From an uncultured bacterium (GTDB taxonomy: Bacteria; Cloacimonadota; Cloacimonadia; Cloacimonadales; Cloacimonadaceae): a stretch of DNA of 64,000 bases. This document shows positions 55,217 through 63,625 of this stretch, piece by piece (positions within the stretch are counted from its first letter, which is position 1; every line of letters begins with the position of its first letter). The notes beneath the pieces were generated by a model. It was not told where the DNA came from, did no database searches, and worked only from the letters and a program-made list of their open reading frames with translations. The stretch covers positions 85,847 to 149,846 of the forward strand of contig CALLHY010000057.1 of assembly GCA_938009275.1 (NCBI GenBank). The letters are read 5' to 3'. A program made the position numbers and the translations under genes.

Positions 55217-56116
55217 ATGGCAATTGCCCACGAATTTGGCTACGAAAGGCCACAGAGTTTGCATGCTGCAATGACGATGAAAAATAGCTTCAGGGCTAAG
55301 GCATTTGTTTATGCCGGTGGAACAGACTTGGTGGTGAACATTAAAGAAGGCATGGTAAAACCAGAGCTTTTAGTAGATATAAAAGACATTCCCGATCTGC
55401 ATAAACTATGCTTGGATAACGGTACCTTATATATCGGAGCATCAGTTACCTTTACAGAATTGATAGACACCGACTTTGTTAGATTGGCATGCCCAATGCT
55501 GCATGATGCCTGTAAAACGGTTGCTTCATCTGGAGTTAGATCGCGTGCAACACTTATCGGTAATGTATGCTCTGCTGTTCCGTCGCTGGACTCAGCTACT
55601 CCACTTTTGTGTTACGATGCTGTAGTTCATTGCGGAAGTATAGACGGAGTGCGAAACATACCTATAAGTCAATGGTTTCTGGCACCCAGAAAAACAGCGA
55701 TTAGAGACAATGAGATAGTAACCGGAATTAGCCTGATTATTCCCAAAGAAGAAAGCACCAGTGTTTATCTTAAGCTGGGCAGATATGGGGGAGAGGACTT
55801 AGCCCAAGCAGGCTGGGGGATATGGATGAATAAGGACAGACAATATCGTGTGGCTCATTGCGCCCTTGCTCCAACACCCGCCCGTGCAACAAAGATTGAG
55901 GCTATGTTATGTGGCAAAGAGCTAACTGATAAGCTTATAGAAGAAGCAGTAGCCCTTGTTCCCCAAGAGATAAGCCCCATTTCAGATATACGTTCTGGCA
56001 AGGAATACCGTATGTATGTAAGCGGAGTGATGCTGAAACGTGGCTTGAAAGCTGCTCTGGACAGGCTTAATGGCAAAGAAGTGGAGCCTGCAAAGCTGTT
56101 GGGAGGCATATCATGA
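55217..56116 (+). CDS. Molybdenum hydroxylase FAD-binding subunit (XDH/CoxM-like)
   Basis: A 299-residue medium subunit that passes electrons from the Fe-S protein through FAD to NAD+ or another acceptor. FAD motifs are YAGGTDLVVNIK (about 36-47) and TLIGNVCSAVPSLDSATPLL (about 113-132). The strongest ribosome site in the cluster, GGAGGTGG, precedes the ATG. It overlaps the next gene by four bases. Confidence 0.9.
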   Translation: MAIAHEFGYERPQSLHAAMTMKNSFRAKAFVYAGGTDLVVNIKEGMVKPELLVDIKDIPDLHKLCLDNGTLYIGASVTFTELIDTDFVRLACPMLHDACKTVASSGVRSRATLIGNVCSAVPSLDSATPLLCYDAVVHCGSIDGVRNIPISQWFLAPRKTAIRDNEIVTGISLIIPKEESTSVYLKLGRYGGEDLAQAGWGIWMNKDRQYRVAHCALAPTPARATKIEAMLCGKELTDKLIEEAVALVPQEISPISDIRSGKEYRMYVSGVMLKRGLKAALDRLNGKEVEPAKLLGGIS

Positions 56117-56622
56117 AAGAGATTAGTTTTACCTTAAACAATGAACTCCGCAGTGTATACGTGGAACCCAATGAAGTTCTATTGGACGTGCTTCGAGATA
56201 AACTGGGGGTAAAAAGCCCTAAGTGTGGTTGTGAGCGCGGAGATTGTGGAGCTTGCACAGTTCTATTGGATGGAAAAGCAGTTCGTAGCTGTTTGGTGCT
56301 TGCCATAGAGGTGGAGGATCATAGCATTGTTACCGTGGAAGGTATATCGGCAGACAAGCTTAGTGCTCTGCAAGAGGCATTTATTGAGTTCAATTCTTTC
56401 CAATGCGGCTATTGTGCTCCAGGTATAATTCTTGCGGTAACGGAGCTGTTATTACAACACCCGCATCCAACTCTGGAGCAGATAAAAGAATCAATTGCCG
56501 GTAATCTATGCAGGTGCACCGGCTATACTCCCATCTTTGATGCCATAATGGCATTAACCAAGGTAGAACACGTCCCTTCGCAGGATGGGAAGCAAATGCT
56601 ACCCGAGGAGGAACAGCAATGA
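56113..56622 (+). CDS. Molybdenum hydroxylase [2Fe-2S] subunit
   Basis: A 169-residue small subunit with the plant-type cluster motif CGCERGDCGAC…C and the second cluster CGYCAPG and CRCTGY, the two [2Fe-2S] sites of the XDH/CoxS family. It carries electrons from the Mo site to FAD. It overlaps both neighbours by four bases (ATGA). Confidence 0.93.
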   Translation: MKEISFTLNNELRSVYVEPNEVLLDVLRDKLGVKSPKCGCERGDCGACTVLLDGKAVRSCLVLAIEVEDHSIVTVEGISADKLSALQEAFIEFNSFQCGYCAPGIILAVTELLLQHPHPTLEQIKESIAGNLCRCTGYTPIFDAIMALTKVEHVPSQDGKQMLPEEEQQ

Positions 56623-58955
56623 AGGAATTCACATACATTGGCAAAGACGTAACCAGAATTGATGGCAGGGAAAAGATAAGTGGTGCCGCTATTTATGGTG
56701 ACGATATAGATTTTGGCGCAAACCTATTGTACGCCGAACTTGTATCCAGCACACAAGCTCATGCTATAATAAAAAGCATAGACATCAGCGAAGCCCTAAA
56801 GGTTAAGGGTGTGTACAAGATTTTCACCGGCAAAGACTTTCCTTATAAGTTCGGGCTCTACATGAAAGACCGCTATATCTTTGCCCAAGATAAAGTGCGC
56901 TTTGTCGGCGAACAAATTGCTGCCGTTGTAGCTCGCAATCCCGGAGCTGCAAAGCGTGCTGCAGAACTGGTAAAGGTGGATTATGAGCCTCTTCCTGCGG
57001 TATTGGATCAAATGCAAGCCATTGCTAATGATGCCACTCTGCTGCATCCGGATTTGGAGAATTATCCCCATGTGCCATGGTTTTTCCCCAAACCTGGCAC
57101 CAATATAGCTCATTGGCGCAAGACTCGTAAGGGCGACCTTGAAGGTGGATTCAAAGATGCAGATTTTATACTGGAAGATACTTACACGGTTCCACGCTAT
57201 GCACATTGCGCCATCGAGACACATGTAGCTATCGGTAAATTTGACTACTCGGGCAGATTAACAGTGTGGAGCAGTTCCCAATCTCCTCACACCCAAAGGC
57301 ACCTGTTTGCCGAAGCATTGGGGCTTGGGCACAAAGATGTAAGGGTTATAGCCCCTCATGTTGGCGGTGGATTTGGCGGAAAAGCCGGTGTAACCATGGA
57401 GATTATTCCTGCTGCGTTGGCAACCAAGCTGAAGGGTTATGCCGTAAAGCTTCGCTATAGTCGTGAGCAGGAATTCATAAACACCTATCAACGCCTTGGC
57501 GTAGTAGCAAAAATAAAGATGGGCGTTAGCAAAGCCGGAAAGATTACCGCTCTTGACCACAAGATTTATTGGGATGCGGGAGCTTACGTGGAATACGGAG
57601 CAAACGTAGTAAATGCCGTTGGATTATCCGCTATTGGCCCCTATAAGATTGACAATGTATCAATAGACTCGGTATGTATTTATACGAATCTGCCTCCCGG
57701 TGGAGCGTATCGCGGATTTGGCTATTCCGAGATGCTTTTTGGTTTAGAAAGCCATGTTACCCGCGTTGCCAATGAAATGGGAATTGACCAGATTGAGTTC
57801 AGGCGCATGAATGCCATTAAAGTTGGCGATACTACTGCCTATGGTGCAAAGATGAATCCCAATGGGCTTCTGGAGTGTATAGACAAGGTTACTAAGGCGA
57901 TAGATTGGGAGAATAAGCCTGTATCAGATAACCCCAATACGGTTATTGGCAAAGGCTTTTCCTTATTCTGGAAAGCACCTGCCATGCCGCCCAATGCCTC
58001 TTCATCGGCATTTTTGAAGTTCAATGAAGATGCCAGCATAAATCTCATTATCTCCGGCATGGATATCGGCCAGGGATATCAGACCGTAATGGCGCAGATA
58101 GCTGCGGAAATACTAAGCGTTCCGCCCTCCAAGATTAGGGTGGAAACCCCTGATACCGACCGCAATCCATACGAATGGCAGACGGTTGCCAGCCACATCA
58201 CCTGGAGCAGTGGCAACGCGGTTAAGAAGGCTGCTATAGATGCCAGAGATCAGATACTTAGCTTGGTGCAACGAGTGTATAATCTCCCCTTGGAAGAGCT
58301 ATATCTTGCCGATGAAGCTGTGAAATGCACTCAAGACCCCAGATTTGTGCTACCGCTAAAAGACTTTGTGGTTGATGGCATTATGACCAAAGATGGCACT
58401 TTCAAGGGCGGCCCAATCAATGCCCGTGGCATGTATATGCCGGAGTTTTCCAGCACCAATGGCGATCCGGAAACCAGTCAGGGTGGACATCCCAATGTGC
58501 ATTACACGGTTGGTGCAGCCGCTTTGACCCTGGAGATAGACAAGGAGACCGGTAAGATGAAGGTGCTTAAAACTGCTTTGGCAATTGATGCCGGAAAAGC
58601 TCTAAACCCCGATCTTGTTCGTGGACAGATTACTGGTGGCTTGCTGCAAGGCCTGGCTACCGTACTTTACGAAGACATGCGTTACGATGACAAAGGCAAG
58701 CTGTTGAACCCGAATTTCACTGACTATAAGATTCCTACCGCTATGGACGTGCCAGATGAGATTATTCCTATAATAGTAGAAGTGCCACAGCCTGATGGCC
58801 CCTTTGGTGCTCGCGGAATTGGCGAACATACCATGCTTCCCGCTGCCCCAATGATAGCCAACGCAGTGGAAGATGCATTGGGCATAAGGATTAAATCCAT
58901 GCCGGTAACAGCCGAAAAGGTTGCGATGACCTATCTTAGAGCCAATAAAAGCTAA
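56619..58955 (+). CDS. Molybdenum hydroxylase large subunit (xanthine dehydrogenase family)
   Basis: A 778-residue molybdopterin subunit with GGGFGGKAG, AYRGFGYSE, GMDIGQGYQTVMAQIAAE and the C-terminal catalytic glutamate GARGIGEHTM (Glu736). This Glu acts as base in hydroxylation of carbon next to ring nitrogen. The AYRGFG form is of xanthine/aldehyde-oxidase type, not the CO dehydrogenase AYRCSFR. Substrate cannot be set from sequence, but the surrounding genes point to an N-heterocycle. No maturation factor (XdhC) lies in the window. Confidence 0.92.
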   Translation: MKEFTYIGKDVTRIDGREKISGAAIYGDDIDFGANLLYAELVSSTQAHAIIKSIDISEALKVKGVYKIFTGKDFPYKFGLYMKDRYIFAQDKVRFVGEQIAAVVARNPGAAKRAAELVKVDYEPLPAVLDQMQAIANDATLLHPDLENYPHVPWFFPKPGTNIAHWRKTRKGDLEGGFKDADFILEDTYTVPRYAHCAIETHVAIGKFDYSGRLTVWSSSQSPHTQRHLFAEALGLGHKDVRVIAPHVGGGFGGKAGVTMEIIPAALATKLKGYAVKLRYSREQEFINTYQRLGVVAKIKMGVSKAGKITALDHKIYWDAGAYVEYGANVVNAVGLSAIGPYKIDNVSIDSVCIYTNLPPGGAYRGFGYSEMLFGLESHVTRVANEMGIDQIEFRRMNAIKVGDTTAYGAKMNPNGLLECIDKVTKAIDWENKPVSDNPNTVIGKGFSLFWKAPAMPPNASSSAFLKFNEDASINLIISGMDIGQGYQTVMAQIAAEILSVPPSKIRVETPDTDRNPYEWQTVASHITWSSGNAVKKAAIDARDQILSLVQRVYNLPLEELYLADEAVKCTQDPRFVLPLKDFVVDGIMTKDGTFKGGPINARGMYMPEFSSTNGDPETSQGGHPNVHYTVGAAALTLEIDKETGKMKVLKTALAIDAGKALNPDLVRGQITGGLLQGLATVLYEDMRYDDKGKLLNPNFTDYKIPTAMDVPDEIIPIIVEVPQPDGPFGARGIGEHTMLPAAPMIANAVEDALGIRIKSMPVTAEKVAMTYLRANKS

Positions 58956-58958
58956 GCT

Positions 58959-59381
58959 ATGAACTGCGCTATTTGTGATAGGCTTTACAGTGTAGCGGCA
59001 GATCCTGCTCTGGTGCATGAATTTGCCAATTCGTACCTACTGCTTGGTAACCATCAATACTATAAAGGCTATTGCCTATTGCTATTCAAAGAGCATGTTA
59101 GAGAGCTACATGAATTGGACGATGGTACTCAGGCAATCTTGAATAAAGAACTTATGCAGGCAACCAGAGCGCTAGCGAAAGCCTTTGAGCCCTGGAAGAT
59201 AAATCATGCTTGCCTGGGGAACCAAGACGAGCATATCCATTGGCACATAATACCACGCTATTTATCTGATCCAGATCACAAACAGCATCCCTGGCTACAC
59301 TCTGACGAGTTTTGCAAACACATTGGCGATGAAGCAGATAGAAAGGCGGCAATTGACTCTATTAGGAAGCATCTGGTTTAG
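58959..59381 (+). CDS. HIT family hydrolase/transferase
   Basis: A 140-residue histidine-triad protein with HIHWHIIPRY (HxHxH triad). An N-terminal MNCAICDRL has the two Cys of zinc-binding HIT types. HIT proteins act on nucleoside phosphoramidates or dinucleotides. Three bases after the Mo subunit, and its place in this catabolic operon is odd. It might remove adenylated by-products, but this is a guess. Confidence 0.85.
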   Translation: MNCAICDRLYSVAADPALVHEFANSYLLLGNHQYYKGYCLLLFKEHVRELHELDDGTQAILNKELMQATRALAKAFEPWKINHACLGNQDEHIHWHIIPRYLSDPDHKQHPWLHSDEFCKHIGDEADRKAAIDSIRKHLV

Positions 59382-59428
59382 GTGTGCATTACTAGTATCA
59401 GCAAAAACGAGCTAAATAAGGATGAATT

Positions 59429-60619
59429 ATGACTAAACCTTTAGACGGGATAAAAGTGCTGGACTTAACCAGAGTTCTGGCAGGGCCATATTGCACTATG
59501 ATGTTAAGCGACTTAGGTGCTGAAGTTATAAAAGTAGAAATCCCCGGAACCGGTGATGATTCGCGTGCTTTCGGTCCCTTTCTGCATAATAGGTCTCTAT
59601 ATTTTCTAAGCATAAACCGCGCAAAGAAAAGCGTGTCTTTGAACCTGAAGAGCCCAAAGGGAAAAGAGATACTGCTAGATTTAGTGGCAAAGTGCGACAT
59701 CTTGGTAGAGAACTACCGTCCCGGAACCATGGAGAAACTGGGCTTGGGTTATGAAACCTTAAAAGCAATTAATCCCAGGCTGATATATGCTGCCTCTACC
59801 GGATTTGGGCACACAGGCCCGGATTCATTGAAGCCTGCTTACGACATCCTTGCTCAAGCACGGGGTGGAATTATGAGCATTACCGGTTATCCCGATATTC
59901 CTCCCACCAGAGTTGGCATGTCTTTAGGGGATATCACTGCTTCTCTGTTTACGGCAATTGGCATTAATGCGGCATTATACCAGCGTGAAAGAACTGGATT
60001 TGGCCAAAAGATAGACGTTTCGATGCTGGATTCTCAAGTCGCAATTCTGGAAAACGCGCTGGTGCGCTATCAATCCGATGGCGTATCCCCGTTGCCAATT
60101 GGAAACAGGCATCCTACCATAGCACCTTTTCAGGCGTACAAAGCCAGTGATAAGTATTTTGTGATAGCAGTGGGTAACGACAATCTATGGAAAGCCTTTT
60201 GCGAGGCGATAGAGAATCCCCAATTGTATGCCGACCTTAGCTTTAGTACCAATAGATTGCGTACGGATAACATTGGGCCGCTAAACAGCATCTTAGAACC
60301 TGCCTTTGCCAGCAAAACGGCAGCAGAATGGCTTATTATAATGGAAAAAGCCGGCATCCCCTGTGCCCCAATAAACGACATTGAAGCTGTGATGCAAGAT
60401 CCGCAAGTGCTATATCGCAACATGATTGTTGAAGTGAAGGACGATATGGCGGGAACGGTTAAGATAGCAGGTAATCCAATAAAAATGACGAATGTACCTG
60501 AAAGCAGTATTCGTGACAAAGTGCCGGAGATAGGCGAGCACAACAGTGAAATCTATAGCGGGTGGCTTGGATATAGTGAAAATGATTTGGCAGAGCTAAA
60601 AGTGCAAGGAGTAATCTAA
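59429..60619 (+). CDS. Class III CoA-transferase (CaiB/BaiF family)
   Basis: A 396-residue CoA-transferase: LDLTRVLAGPYCTMMLSDLGAEVIKVE at the N-terminus (given by position, residues 11-37), YDILAQARGG, and catalytic Asp168 in VGMSLGDIT. The glycine loop (GGGGQ) of formyl-CoA:oxalate transferase is absent, so oxalate as acceptor is not favoured; the form resembles dicarboxylate CoA-transferases (succinyl-CoA donor). It likely activates the organic acid left after amide removal. AAGGA precedes the ATG. Confidence 0.85.
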   Translation: MTKPLDGIKVLDLTRVLAGPYCTMMLSDLGAEVIKVEIPGTGDDSRAFGPFLHNRSLYFLSINRAKKSVSLNLKSPKGKEILLDLVAKCDILVENYRPGTMEKLGLGYETLKAINPRLIYAASTGFGHTGPDSLKPAYDILAQARGGIMSITGYPDIPPTRVGMSLGDITASLFTAIGINAALYQRERTGFGQKIDVSMLDSQVAILENALVRYQSDGVSPLPIGNRHPTIAPFQAYKASDKYFVIAVGNDNLWKAFCEAIENPQLYADLSFSTNRLRTDNIGPLNSILEPAFASKTAAEWLIIMEKAGIPCAPINDIEAVMQDPQVLYRNMIVEVKDDMAGTVKIAGNPIKMTNVPESSIRDKVPEIGEHNSEIYSGWLGYSENDLAELKVQGVI

Positions 60620-60641
60620 ATACCCGTAGGTCGCACTCAAA

Positions 60642-60730
60642 TTCCTTGCTTCTATTGCAGTATAATTACGGATGAAATACGCATCTCATCCGTAATTCAT
60701 GCGTAATTCATAAGTAATTCGTTCAAGGAA
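60642..60730. repeat. Dispersed palindromic element, copy 3
   Basis: Outer arms TTCCTTG (60642-60648) and CAAGGAA (60724-60730) pair, as do the inner arms AATTACGGATGA (60664-60675) and TCATCCGTAATT (60686-60697) over a ten-base loop. It shares ATTGCAGTAT and GTAATTCGTTC with copy 1 and GTTCAAGGA with copy 2. It sits between the CoA-transferase and the amidase. Confidence 0.85.
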
Positions 60731-60742
60731 GAAGGATGAAAC

Positions 60743-62059
60743 ATGGAGAACAAATTCATTGGTATTAAGGCTAGTGAACTATGTAACGGCCTGATAAATA
60801 ATACTATCAATTTGGATGAGTACGTAGAAGAAACACTAGCGGTAATAGATGCAAAGGATTGCGAGATTTGTGCCATGCTGCCTGAGCCAAACAGGAGAGA
60901 AAGGATATTTTACGAGGCTCGCAAGCTGCGGGAGCTGTATCACGAACCAGGTATGCGTCCTCCTTTATATGGTTTATTGGTAGGCGTGAAAGACTTGTTC
61001 AACGTGGATGGTTTACCCACAAAAGCCGGCTCAAAACTTCCGGCAGAGGCATTTGCAGGCTGTGAATCCGAAGCTGTATCAAAAATTAAGGCATTGGGTG
61101 CTATCGTATTGGGTAAAACCGTCTCTACCGAATTTGCCTACTTCAGTCCTGGAGCAACAAGAAATCCATTGAACTTAGGACACACGCCAGGTGGCTCGTC
61201 AAGCGGTTCTGCAGCAGCAGTAGCCGCAGGGTATTGCCATGTTGCTTTGGGGACACAGACCATTGCGTCCATCATTCGCCCAGCTTCGTACTGCGGTGTT
61301 TACGGCTTCAAACCAAGCTGGGGAAAGGTGTCAACCAAGGGAGTGTTTCCCTTTTCGCAAAGTGCAGATCATGTTGGGATAATATGCAAGTATTATGAGG
61401 ACATGGAATTTGTTGCCAGGCATCTCCTTGAACAGCCTACCACAAGTAGCACAGATAGTATGAAGTGCTTTGGAATTGCAACGGGTACATATATAGAGCA
61501 AGCAGGTAAATCGGTATTAGCGAACTTCAACAACACTGTAACAGCTCTTAAGAACAAAGGCATAAAAGTGATAGAGCTGGATGTATTTGGGGACATAGAT
61601 AAGATAAACGGTAGCCATCGTAAGCTAATTGCCGCTGAGTTTGCCTCTAATCACAAGGACTTATACTCACAGTACTCACAACTCTACAGCACAGCCTCAA
61701 AGGAGCTTATCGCATTGGGTATGGATGTTTCGCCTGTAGAACTAACACAATGCCAGAAGGCACAAATCATGCTGCGTGAGCATATTTGCGGGCTTATGGC
61801 TGCTGAAAGAATAGATGCCTGGATAAGTCCCTCTACTACAAGCACTGCTCCCATTGGTTTGAGCTCCACCGGTTCTCCATTAATGAGCCTGCCATGGACA
61901 AATGCAGGTTTACCATCCATTACTATCCCCAACGCCAAGGACAGTAAGGGTTTGGCATTTGGTTTGCAACTTGTGGGTAGATATGGGTTTGACTTGTCTA
62001 TATTGTCTTACGAGGTGTTTGACCTGATAATCCACTTAGCAATAGATGATGCAAAGTAA
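60743..62059 (+). CDS. Amidase signature enzyme
   Basis: A 438-residue amidase with the Ser-cisSer-Lys triad: Lys83 in VGVKDLFN, the cis-Ser in GGSSSGSAA (150-158) and the nucleophile Ser176 in GTQTIASIIRPAS. The usual GG before the nucleophile is IA here, as in a subset that uses GTQT-type loops. It hydrolyses an amide to an acid and ammonia, so it could be the last deamidation step of the pathway or hydrolyse urea-type intermediates. GAAGGA precedes the ATG. The repeat element separates it from the rest of the operon. Confidence 0.85.
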   Translation: MENKFIGIKASELCNGLINNTINLDEYVEETLAVIDAKDCEICAMLPEPNRRERIFYEARKLRELYHEPGMRPPLYGLLVGVKDLFNVDGLPTKAGSKLPAEAFAGCESEAVSKIKALGAIVLGKTVSTEFAYFSPGATRNPLNLGHTPGGSSSGSAAAVAAGYCHVALGTQTIASIIRPASYCGVYGFKPSWGKVSTKGVFPFSQSADHVGIICKYYEDMEFVARHLLEQPTTSSTDSMKCFGIATGTYIEQAGKSVLANFNNTVTALKNKGIKVIELDVFGDIDKINGSHRKLIAAEFASNHKDLYSQYSQLYSTASKELIALGMDVSPVELTQCQKAQIMLREHICGLMAAERIDAWISPSTTSTAPIGLSSTGSPLMSLPWTNAGLPSITIPNAKDSKGLAFGLQLVGRYGFDLSILSYEVFDLIIHLAIDDAK

Positions 62060-62131
62060 CCTGGACATTGTTTGCTGTTTAGGAATGCATATTGCTATAT
62101 ATTATTTTGAATCCGTGATGAGGGGTAATAG

Positions 62132-62908
62132 ATGAGAAGTTGGGTGGCAATTATTGCTGTATTGATTGTACTACTGCTGCTAAATGCCTGTGCAGTAATG
62201 GATATCAATTCAATGGAAACAGCAGTACCGCTGAAGCCGGGGAAGGTGGAGCTAAGTGTTTATAATGGTCATGGCTTAGATATTAGTTCTGCTGTAGTTA
62301 TCGATGAAAGCAGCAATAGTTCTTTTGCATCACATGATATTAACAAGGATGCCTATACTTCCTTGTTATCCGGAGTAAAAGCAAATATCGGTATTCTACC
62401 AAAACTTGAATTCTCTGGAAGAGCCTATTATAGTGGATTAGGGAATGGAATCACATTATTAGAATATTCTAATACACAGACAACTAAGGGTTATAAAGCT
62501 GGGCTAAAGTTTCTTTGCAAAAGTAACAAATTCCTATACCTGTCTCTACTGCCTTCGGTGAATATCGTAAATGGTAAATCGCATGAACGTAGCTATCAGC
62601 AACCGGATATATATGGTAGTTATGATTCTTATGGACTGGAGCTTCAGGTGTTGGGCTCTTTTGCACCCATAAAGCAGATTACTTTTAGCGGGGTATGTAA
62701 GTTTAACCGTGATTACTATTCAGAAGTTTACAATGGAGTGTCGTATGGCACATATGCAATTAACCATATGGGGATTAGAGCAAATCTAAAGCTTTTACTT
62801 TGGGTCCCATTCATAATTGTTGATTTTGGAAATGAATTTGTACCTGTGATAAATGGCAATAACTCAACCTTAACCAGCGTTGCTATTGGGGGCGGATTGC
62901 GCATTTAG
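62132..62908 (+). CDS. Predicted outer-membrane-type lipoprotein, unknown
   Basis: A 258-residue protein with a lipoprotein signal and lipobox LNAC (Cys about 20), followed by beta-rich segments with alternating hydrophobic strands ending in VAIGGGLRI, resembling a small beta-barrel-like protein. GAGGGG precedes the ATG. No known family is recognised. A terminator-like hairpin lies downstream, inside the end of a convergent gene. Confidence 0.68.
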   Translation: MRSWVAIIAVLIVLLLLNACAVMDINSMETAVPLKPGKVELSVYNGHGLDISSAVVIDESSNSSFASHDINKDAYTSLLSGVKANIGILPKLEFSGRAYYSGLGNGITLLEYSNTQTTKGYKAGLKFLCKSNKFLYLSLLPSVNIVNGKSHERSYQQPDIYGSYDSYGLELQVLGSFAPIKQITFSGVCKFNRDYYSEVYNGVSYGTYAINHMGIRANLKLLLWVPFIIVDFGNEFVPVINGNNSTLTSVAIGGGLRI

Positions 62909-62932
62909 CAGGGGATAAATGGCGTACTTTTC

Positions 62933-63625
62933 TTACTCGTACAGCCTGTCGTTTATACGCAGGCTTTTTACGTATATAATCTCACATGCTCCGTTTCCAT
63001 AGTCTTTCCGGCTCATGCTACTGTTCCAATAGCCGAAGTTATTGTTCTTATCTTGAGATATCACATTTACTAAGTAACCTTCAAGCCTCACTAAATCATG
63101 CTCTCTGGCTTTTGATAGGGCTTTGCCAATGTTGTCGCTTGCCGGTATCAGGTGATTATTCGACATGTGGGTAGATATATATGCTAAATCCACCAATTCT
63201 GGATTCTTGGCTCGAAAAAGGCAGAATCGAACTATCTGATCGAATTCTATATAGGGTAAATACTCTGGTACCCTCCCCCAGATCAGCGCATAATCAAAGG
63301 GTGATAGCTTACTCATATATCCCCGCCTGTAACGTCTGGTGCTAACTACCATGGCACTAATCGTATAACTTGCCTTAGGAATTATGGTGTGCTTATAACT
63401 ACCTGATACAATCGGGGGAACAATGTCTTCCGTAGGGTCTAATTGAATTGGATCACTGCTTATGTCTATCTTAGCATTATCAATAGTCTGGTAACTTGGT
63501 GCGGTGATGGTATTAAAAACTAGTATAACAGTCCCACAAACCAGTATGAAACAGACAATTAAGACTATCTTGTTAACCAAATCAACCTCAGAATCTAATT
63601 TGTGGCTAAAAGGAGTCAATACCAA
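62933..63625 (-). CDS. Membrane-anchored protein, conserved but unnamed family
   Basis: A 230-residue protein with one N-terminal membrane segment (about 15-40) and a soluble domain whose conserved blocks are LSPFDYALIWGRVPEYLP, IPASDNIGKALSKARE and VRLEGYLVNVISQ followed by CEIIYVKSLRI. I have seen this pattern in uncharacterised proteins of many bacteria and phages but cannot name the family or function. It ends 24 bases from the converging lipoprotein gene. Confidence 0.7.
   Translation of the reverse strand: MVLTPFSHKLDSEVDLVNKIVLIVCFILVCGTVILVFNTITAPSYQTIDNAKIDISSDPIQLDPTEDIVPPIVSGSYKHTIIPKASYTISAMVVSTRRYRRGYMSKLSPFDYALIWGRVPEYLPYIEFDQIVRFCLFRAKNPELVDLAYISTHMSNNHLIPASDNIGKALSKAREHDLVRLEGYLVNVISQDKNNNFGYWNSSMSRKDYGNGACEIIYVKSLRINDRLYE
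62943..62969 (+). terminator. Terminator-like hairpin inside convergent gene
   Basis: AGCCTG (62943-62948) pairs with CAGGCT (62960-62965), followed by five T. It lies 3' of the lipoprotein gene and within the last codons of the minus-strand gene. Confidence 0.5.

Noticed and set aside
56619..58955. Carbon monoxide dehydrogenase CoxL
   Set aside because: The AYRCSFR active-site motif is missing; AYRGFGYSE is of the general hydroxylase type.
59429..60619. Formyl-CoA:oxalate CoA-transferase
   Set aside because: The GGGGQ glycine loop of that enzyme is not found.
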